Made by a program: the position numbers and the translations under genes
Assembly: GCA_001302245.1 (NCBI GenBank)
Contig: LGYU01000023.1
Coordinates: forward strand, 24,234 to 88,233
DNA length: 64,000 nucleotides
DNA from: Chitinophagaceae bacterium PMP191F
GTDB taxonomy: Bacteria; Bacteroidota; Bacteroidia; Chitinophagales; Chitinophagaceae
Direction: 5' to 3'
The notes under the pieces: generated by a model
Seen by the model: only the letters and a program-made list of their open reading frames with translations
What the model was told of the DNA's origin: nothing
Databases searched by the model: none
Shown here: positions 58,670 to 64,000 of the stretch, in pieces
Layout: every line of letters starts with the position of its first letter
How positions within the stretch are numbered: position 1 is the stretch's first letter

Positions 58670-58734
58670 AGTTTAGTTAATTGATTATTCAGTAGGTATT
58701 ACCGAATTCGAATTCTTCCACAAAGCGGGTCAAA

Positions 58735-58960
58735 ACCGCATTCTTACTTTCTGTTTCACTGATGATATCGGTCATAGGCCGGGTACATATAACTAGCGCG
58801 AGTCTGCTTCTCAAAACTCGCGCTAATTGGGGACATCCGTCTCTGCTTTGCATATCCGGACACGCACCCTTACTTTCCATTTCTTTGCTAAGGCTGGTCA
58901 GAGGCCGGATGCATAAAAAACACGGGTGTCCTGAAAGAACACCCGCCCCAGTTGAAAATC
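58735..58960 (-). repeat. RHS-array repeats, copies d and e in tandem
   Basis: Copy e (58866-58960) has hairpin CGGGTGTTCTTTCAGGACACCCG with a T6 tail and AGCAAAGAAATGGAAAGTAAG. It is joined by hairpin TCCGGATATGCAAAGCAGAG-type sequence to copy d (58735-58835), with hairpin AGCGCGAGTTTTGAGAAGCA / GACTCGCGCT and AGTGAAACAGAAAGTAAG. The tandem pair ends just before the frameshifted Imm53 gene. Confidence 0.72.
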
Positions 58961-58991
58961 TCATATTTCAACTAAAAAATAAATGAGTTTT

Positions 58992-59576
58992 CTATTTTTT
59001 TTTCCAGAAAATTTCTTTTCCTGCATTTACGCTTATTTCTGGAGAACTTCTTATTAAGTCATTAGCAACATGAAAATAAAACCACTTAGATTCAACAATT
59101 TTACCAATTCCTTTAAAGTCATACTTAAATTGAACCCTAGTTCTATAATAACCTTTTGAAAATTGGCGACCACTCATAAATGGGTAGCTTAACAATAATG
59201 TATCCTTTGGCATTAACTTTATATAAGGGTCTCTAAGTTTGGATATAGAATCCAATAATTCATTAGGCGCTCTAAAGTCGGCTGACAGGCCATCTTGAAA
59301 TGGAACATCACGATATCCTGCATATTTATCATTCGCTAATTTTTGAGTAACAAAAACTAAATTATCTATAAAGGAAGACCTTTCTGCATGTACGTTGTCA
59401 AATACCTGATCTAATATAAATTGAGGCTCGGATGAGACGTTCACAAGAGAAATTGTAAAACTTATATTTACTCCATCCTTCCGTTTCAAATTATCAGAGG
59501 ACAATGAAATATCCAACTCTTGTTTCTGATTTGAAGACAAGAACGAGCTTAATAAAAATATATAGGCTACTTGCAT
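58992..59576 (-). CDS. Exported orphan immunity candidate
   Basis: 194 residues. A short N-terminal hydrophobic segment (MQVAYIFLLSSFLSSN) is probably the signal. The beta-rich mature region (LDISLSSDNLKRKDGVNISF ... FSKGYYRTRVQFKYDFKGIG) looks like an Ig-type or DUF-like sandwich. It is not clearly homologous to the gene at 57545, although the general layout is similar. A 46-codon ORF ends 11 bases upstream. AT-rich; immunity role inferred from position. Confidence 0.5.
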   Translation of the reverse strand: MQVAYIFLLSSFLSSNQKQELDISLSSDNLKRKDGVNISFTISLVNVSSEPQFILDQVFDNVHAERSSFIDNLVFVTQKLANDKYAGYRDVPFQDGLSADFRAPNELLDSISKLRDPYIKLMPKDTLLLSYPFMSGRQFSKGYYRTRVQFKYDFKGIGKIVESKWFYFHVANDLIRSSPEISVNAGKEIFWKKK

Positions 59577-59586
59577 GACAACTATA

Positions 59587-59727
59587 TTAATTACAATGAG
59601 GCGTTTTCAACTCACTTACTAACCCAGCCAGATTACCTGTTAATATTGCTTCATTTCTTAAAGGATCATTATCAAACGAAGCCAGGTAAGCATCTATAAC
59701 GTTGAAAAAAGGAACAACGGACTGCAT
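59587..59727 (-). CDS. 46-codon ORF upstream of orphan immunity gene
   Basis: Reads MQSVVPFFNVIDAYLASFDN, then DPLRNEAILTGNLAGLVSEL and ends KTPHCN. It ends 10 bases before the ATG of the next gene. It may be the tail of a lost toxin or a remnant immunity gene, or simply chance. No signal or domain is recognised. Confidence 0.3.
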   Translation of the reverse strand: MQSVVPFFNVIDAYLASFDNDPLRNEAILTGNLAGLVSELKTPHCN

Positions 59728-59789
59728 TAATTCACTCTCTCACCCGGATTTCATTTTGTTGATTAATCCATTATGTTATACATCATCCT

Positions 59790-59866
59790 TCCCCTCCCCC
59801 TTCGCGACTTATAGTCGCGAGGTTTTACTCTGTGGCTTTCAGCCGCCCATAGCAAATCCTTAGAAT
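59790..59866. repeat. REP-like double palindrome
   Basis: TTCGCGACT-TAT-AGTCGCGA (8-bp perfect stem at about 59800-59821), then GGTTTTACTCTGT, then a second short hairpin GGCTTTCAGCC. The pair of hairpins with a C-rich left flank (CCTTCCCCTCCCCC) is reminiscent of REP or IS200-type ends. No transposase is present nearby. Confidence 0.4.
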
Positions 59867-59940
59867 CATCTACTTACCACTAAACTACAATGATTTCTGA
59901 ATAGTTTCAACAATTAAAGAATACTCGTCTACACCAGGAA

Positions 59941-60050
59941 AAACCGGTCAGAGACCGGGTGCATATAAAAAGCGCGAGTCTGCTTCATAAGACTCGCGCT
60001 AATTGGGTCCGTATAAAAGTATGGATACTCGCAAGAAATACCTGCGTCAG
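59941..60050 (-). repeat. RHS-array repeat, copy f
   Basis: Hairpin AGCGCGAGTCTTATGAAGCA / GACTCGCGCT with TTTTTATATG tail, then CCCGGTCTCTGACCGG. A second, diverged hairpin start (CCCCAACTGACGCAGGTATT) lies on its right side. The core-like NExExK segment is not clear in this copy. Confidence 0.7.
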
Positions 60051-60056
60051 TTGGGG

Positions 60057-60614
60057 TTATTTCTTAACTCCTTTTTGTTCTGCAATCTCTCTAAAACAGT
60101 CATCTAACCTATCCCAATTTTCTTTTATATACTTTATAACTTCAGGCTGTAAAGGATTTTCATAACGGCTTGTTGGATTGCCATTATAAGTAATAGTTGT
60201 GTTAGATGATATTATATAAATTTTCTTTTTTGTTTTAACATTAAACCCTACCCCTGTTGCTAATTGCTTATAATCTCTCGTCATACTTGGCAATACGGGC
60301 TGTCCGTTATCCATAAAATCAAAAAACAATGCTACGGTATCATTCCTAATAAATAAGTCATTAAACTTCAATTCCAGTTCTCCAAATGCCTTACTTGACA
60401 AACTATCATTTTTAGGTTTATAAAGGACATCACAATACCTTGTATATATATCCCATCTTGCATTATCATATAGATCTCGCATATGCAAACTATCAATTAC
60501 AGACGGATACACATAACATTTATATTTTATTTCAACCCCTTTAGGGTTTGTTTGCTGCTGATTTAAGTTGCAACTAAACAGAATCAGAATTGCTATTAAA
60601 TATTGGTATCTCAT
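60057..60614 (-). CDS. Orphan lipoprotein, immunity candidate
   Basis: 185 residues. The signal peptide ends in lipobox AILILFSCNLNQQ. The mature part (VEIKYKCYVYPSVIDSLHMR ... ENWDRLDDCFREIAEQKGVK) is a mix of strands and terminal helices; the family is not recognised. It is flanked by copies f and g of the repeat. A lipid anchor is compatible with neutralising a periplasm-acting toxin. No toxin gene is beside it. Confidence 0.55.
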   Translation of the reverse strand: MRYQYLIAILILFSCNLNQQQTNPKGVEIKYKCYVYPSVIDSLHMRDLYDNARWDIYTRYCDVLYKPKNDSLSSKAFGELELKFNDLFIRNDTVALFFDFMDNGQPVLPSMTRDYKQLATGVGFNVKTKKKIYIISSNTTITYNGNPTSRYENPLQPEVIKYIKENWDRLDDCFREIAEQKGVKK

Positions 60615-60733
60615 TTTCCTGGTCTTGCAATCATAATTATTTGATTAGGGATGGAGTTGTACAAATAAACATTTTTAATATTTACCATTATAATTCTAAC
60701 ACTTTCTCTAGTTTTTGCTACACAGCTAAATTA

Positions 60734-60870
60734 TCAAAAAACAATCGTCTTTACCAAGCAGGTCCGAACAGGTATCCTTACTTTCGATTTCATTGCTCAG
60801 GCCGGTCAGAGACCGGGTACATATAAAAAGCGCGAGTCCGCTTCGCAAGACTCGCGCTAGTTGGGGGTTT
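60734..60870 (-). repeat. RHS-array repeat, copy g
   Basis: The best preserved copy: hairpin AGCGCGAGTCTTGCGAAGCG / GACTCGCGCT, TTTTTATATG, hairpin CCGGTCTCTGACCGG and core-like GAGCAATGAAATCGAAAGTA, in a frame that reads LSNEIESKD. It continues into TTTTTTGATAATTT, which resembles the FFDNL codons of the core. It separates the intact toxin/immunity pair from the orphan array. Confidence 0.8.
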
Positions 60871-61022
60871 GTCTTAGTTGCAACTACTTTACCTTGACTG
60901 TTGACCATTGTGCCAGTAGTTCCCATAACCAAAAAATTATTCCATCAATAAGCACTTCTCCTAACAAAGCATTTTAGAATGTAAAAAAGATAAATTGAAT
61001 TCTATGCATCGAATTAATTCCC

Positions 61023-61487
61023 TCAAAAATTACCGGTTTCCTTTTGGTACTGATCGATTAGTTTTTGGATCGCATCCATTTCAGCATGTGCTTTTTCATT
61101 CATAAAGTGATCGTCAAAATACCTCTTTACCAATTCATACTCTTTTAAATTTCGAATTCTTCCCTTTTTCTTGACACCCTCTATTATTTTTACAATTTTC
61201 AGGCTATTCAAATCTTCACTAAACTGTTCATTTAATATGTTGTTTAAAATAAGTATTTCATCTTCTTTCAAATTCCTCGCCCATTCTGCAATCTCATCTC
61301 TTATTTTATTCATATTATTTATATTACCTAACCTCGCAGCGGCCTCAATTTGAGTTACAAAAATTGACATTATTTTTCCTGAATTAGGATCTGAAATAGC
61401 TAACTGTTGAATATAGTCAAGAACAGTTTTACACCACTTTGTGATTTTATCTATTTCTTCAGAATTCTGCTTCTTTTTATTTATCAT
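61023..61487 (-). CDS. Probable immunity protein of the main RHS toxin
   Basis: 154 residues, cytoplasmic and predicted all-helical ([58 protein letters not shown]). Start and RHS stop overlap by 4 bases (61484-61487), the normal arrangement for a toxin/immunity pair. The family is not recognised. It should neutralise the GIY-YIG-like tip of the RHS protein. It is followed by repeat copy g. Confidence 0.65.
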   Translation of the reverse strand: MINKKKQNSEEIDKITKWCKTVLDYIQQLAISDPNSGKIMSIFVTQIEAAARLGNINNMNKIRDEIAEWARNLKEDEILILNNILNEQFSEDLNSLKIVKIIEGVKKKGRIRNLKEYELVKRYFDDHFMNEKAHAEMDAIQKLIDQYQKETGNF

Positions 61488-64000
61488 AGTTTTATTGTTG
61501 TATAATCTGACATTTTGTACCCTGTATATGGAGCTATTTGTCCAAATAAAGCGTTAGACGTTAAATGATAACCGTATCCAAGCGGGTTAGCACGTGCAAC
61601 AGGCCGGATCGCATTTACAACCATTTGCCCATGCAATCCCGCAAAATCATATAGCTGTTGTTCTCGACCTCTGGTCCCAGCATAACCTAATGGCCCTTGA
61701 GTCCATACATCTAAAGTGGGTTCAGGAAACCCTGCTGCCCGCAAACCTACATGCCGTGCCCATCTTCTTTCAAGTACTTGCTGAGGAGTTCCAAATCCAC
61801 TCGCGCGGCCTACATAAACCGATTGAGTTTCAGGATCTACAGTATAATATGTAACATATGTTTTTTGTGTGAGTTCATACGTGGCAACTGCTGCAATTGC
61901 TAATGCTCCTAAAGCGTCTCCAATTGGCATGGGACCATCTGCTGCTGCTAACGCCCCTGCAATAGGAATTGTAGCCTTTAATGCAACCCCCGATTCATCA
62001 TCCTCCCCATCTTTGACTACACGGCTAACAACAACCGGCTGTAAGGTTTCAGCAGGAATCCACTCCTTTCCAATTTTGGCAAAATCATGATTTACCTTAT
62101 TACTATGCCTAATTGGGGGCTTCGGATCACCTTCGAAACTTACACCAATGTATCTGGGGCCATATATTGCCTCCCAGTTTGCCATCGCCTCAGCCAATGG
62201 GTCATCTTCAACGTCAGTTCTCCTTCTGGCGGCATCAGCATTTAACATCCCATCAGGATCTATAAACCTAATTGGGTTATTATATCCATAGCTGTAAGTA
62301 GACCACCTTCTTGAAAGCTCAGATAAAGGATCAATGCGATCCCACCTACCAATCTGCGCATCATACATCCTGGCACCATAATCATACCATTCCAGCCCAC
62401 TACCATCACTGAACTCCTTATCCTGTTTCTCTTTACCATTGTACAGGTATTTATTCTCCAGTTTACCGATGGCTTTGGAAGATATTCCTGCCATCGTCAG
62501 TCCAAAGGGATAATAATGCGTTTCCTCGGTAACAGGGCCAGTCCGGTGCTGTACACTCAGGTTATCAAAGAACACATCCTTCCCTTCCGTTTCATTGCTC
62601 ACATAAATATACAAAAATCCATTGCGCGGCATTGTAATGCCACTGGCGCCTAAGGAGTTCAGTTGATCGGCACTGCCCACTGCTATGGCATTGCTGCAAC
62701 TGCCTTCTACATAATTGAACTGTTCATCCAGCAACACCCAGTTCAGGTAGGCTTTTGGTTTACCACTCGCCGGTGCCGGGTTCTTGTCCGTACGGAAGCT
62801 GTTGATGGCGCCTAATAGTGGGCTGGTGTTCACGTCGCTCAGTTGTGCCAGCGTGCCTTTCTGTCCTGCTGCCACACCCGTAATACCCGTGGCCAGCGAG
62901 GTCAGGATATCGGCCAGCGGACTGGCCGTACTGCTACTTACACTGCCCGATTTCCAGAAGGATTTTACCCCGATATCTACCTGGTCACCACTCATCACCT
63001 TTAAGATCAACCCCGGACCGGTTTTGTTGCCACTGCCATTCACCACCGCTACATAATTGTTCGGACTGGTCGTATTGTCCGTAGGATAGCCACTGATGCT
63101 GCTGACAGGATAGGCTGTGCTGCTCACATTGGCAAACAACGCATCTTCCTTCGTGCGATAGCCCGTTTCCATGGTGGCCATGTATTGCGCCGTATCCTTT
63201 TGTGTGGTCAGCACCATCCGCACATTGCCCAGGTGGTCTTTGATAAAGTAATCGTAGACAAACAGGTTCGCACTGTCACCATTCACAAAGTATTTTTTCG
63301 CATACCGGATACGTCCTTCTTCCTGTCCTACAAACTGCAACTGGTCATCTTCATACACCGCGCCACCCAGGTATAAAGTGGTTTTAGTGGGTTTGCCTGT
63401 TTCAGCAACTACTTTCTGCAATTTGTTCCCACCGGCATCATACGTATACGTGATCGTGCCCTTGTCCTTTACATGGATCACCGATGGCAGATTGAGGTGA
63501 TTGTATTCTATGCCGTTGGTGGTAGCATCATCAATATCTTTATTGAGGTCTTTAATAAGGTTGCCATTGTTGTCGTAGGTATAATCCGTAGCACTGTTGG
63601 TCTTGGTGCCGCCTAAAGCGGTCAGGTAGCTTTGTGATGCCCGGAAGTCACCCAGTTTGGTAGTGGGATCATTGTTGGCATCAATCACGTTTTTCAGCTT
63701 ATTGCTATGATCGTAATACGTATAGCTCAGGTTATCGATCGGGTTACTGCTGCCCGGCTGCCAGCCATACTGCCGCATGCCCAGGATATTGCCATTGGCA
63801 TCATAGCCCAGGTTGTCTACCGTAAAGTTCACCGTACTGTTGTTCCACGTACTGCCGCTGGTATTTTGTTTGAACGCAGCACCCGTTAACCGGTTGGCCG
63901 CATCATAGGTAAAATCATATTGACGGCCGATACCGGCCCCGGCTGTTTTCCAGACCGTACCGGTAATATTGCCGTTGTATTGTGCGGCACTGTAACTGGT
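61484..64000 (-). CDS. RHS repeat protein with GIY-YIG/URI-like C-terminal toxin (5' part missing)
   Basis: At least 838 residues; the frame is open to the right edge of the window, and no upstream start is visible. YD repeats ([30 protein letters not shown]) lead to the core end [15 protein letters not shown] and [16 protein letters not shown], then the [10 protein letters not shown] motif. Behind it lie a hydrophobic pretoxin segment ([20 protein letters not shown]) and the toxin, which has [25 protein letters not shown] and [10 protein letters not shown]. Such tips are nuclease-like effectors used against competitors. The coupled immunity gene follows. Confidence 0.85.
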   Translation of the reverse strand, partial: TSYSAAQYNGNITGTVWKTAGAGIGRQYDFTYDAANRLTGAAFKQNTSGSTWNNSTVNFTVDNLGYDANGNILGMRQYGWQPGSSNPIDNLSYTYYDHSNKLKNVIDANNDPTTKLGDFRASQSYLTALGGTKTNSATDYTYDNNGNLIKDLNKDIDDATTNGIEYNHLNLPSVIHVKDKGTITYTYDAGGNKLQKVVAETGKPTKTTLYLGGAVYEDDQLQFVGQEEGRIRYAKKYFVNGDSANLFVYDYFIKDHLGNVRMVLTTQKDTAQYMATMETGYRTKEDALFANVSSTAYPVSSISGYPTDNTTSPNNYVAVVNGSGNKTGPGLILKVMSGDQVDIGVKSFWKSGSVSSSTASPLADILTSLATGITGVAAGQKGTLAQLSDVNTSPLLGAINSFRTDKNPAPASGKPKAYLNWVLLDEQFNYVEGSCSNAIAVGSADQLNSLGASGITMPRNGFLYIYVSNETEGKDVFFDNLSVQHRTGPVTEETHYYPFGLTMAGISSKAIGKLENKYLYNGKEKQDKEFSDGSGLEWYDYGARMYDAQIGRWDRIDPLSELSRRWSTYSYGYNNPIRFIDPDGMLNADAARRRTDVEDDPLAEAMANWEAIYGPRYIGVSFEGDPKPPIRHSNKVNHDFAKIGKEWIPAETLQPVVVSRVVKDGEDDESGVALKATIPIAGALAAADGPMPIGDALGALAIAAVATYELTQKTYVTYYTVDPETQSVYVGRASGFGTPQQVLERRWARHVGLRAAGFPEPTLDVWTQGPLGYAGTRGREQQLYDFAGLHGQMVVNAIRPVARANPLGYGYHLTSNALFGQIAPYTGYKMSDYTTIKL

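Noticed and set aside
55648..60870. CRISPR array made of the seven palindromic repeats
   Set aside because: Spacing is irregular (100-2000 bases), the intervals contain genes, repeats are about 75-100 bases and diverged, and no cas genes are present.

Overview
The window comes from a member of the Bacteroidota, most likely Chitinophagaceae or a close relative. The evidence is a PorQ-type protein of the type IX secretion system, a protein with a type-A T9SS sorting domain, TAnnTTTG promoter elements with TTG about 20 bases upstream, very weak Shine-Dalgarno use, proteins of the DUF4199, DUF4382 and DUF5683 families, and RHS genes with the core signature FDNLS...[13 protein letters not shown]. 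Most of the window is ordinary chromosome with mixed gene orientation and many hairpin terminators.

Region by region. 1-4.7 kb: two membrane sulfatase-like proteins flank a SAM methyltransferase, followed by a periplasmic transglutaminase-like protein. 4.8-10.1 kb: biotin synthase, PorQ and Lon protease. 10.1-17.6 kb: two outer-membrane proteins, a LytTR response regulator, a hybrid histidine kinase (CHASE3-PAS-HK-REC-Hpt) and a metallophosphoesterase. 17.8-22.6 kb: a UPF0173 hydrolase, then parA, parB, a DUF5683 gene, dapB and an Rrf2 regulator. 22.7-33.3 kb: adenosylhomocysteinase, a SatD/DUF3307 pair behind a palindrome-rich promoter, an amine oxidase-like protein, a T9SS cargo protein, a thioredoxin, PhoH and pyrophosphatase. 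33.3-42.5 kb: an NlpC/P60 hydrolase, an ECF sigma factor with a probable membrane partner, a cytidine-deaminase-fold deaminase, an M61 peptidase, DoxX, QueD and a sterol desaturase-like enzyme. 42.5-42.9 kb: a tRNA-Cys with odd bases and three related two-hairpin units. 43-55 kb: DUF4382 and TonB-domain lipoproteins, an RRM protein, a DsbA-like protein, ClpB, a serine hydrolase-like protein that has lost its catalytic motifs, and a run of small cytoplasmic and regulatory genes.

55.0-64.0 kb is the accessory part and the most interesting. A minus-strand RHS gene runs off the right edge. It ends in a GIY-YIG/URI-like toxin tip and overlaps its probable immunity gene. Downstream lies a 6-kb array of AT-rich orphan modules: a second RHS C-terminal cassette with another GIY-YIG-like tip and its own immunity gene, several secreted or lipoprotein immunity candidates with no toxin, a frameshifted Imm53-like gene, and a cassette with its toxin deleted. 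Copies of a palindromic repeat sit at nearly every module boundary. Parts of that repeat match the RHS core codons for SNExExKD, so each boundary looks like a recombination scar that also works as a terminator. I read the region as an RHS tip-exchange locus that has decayed into a bank of immunity genes.
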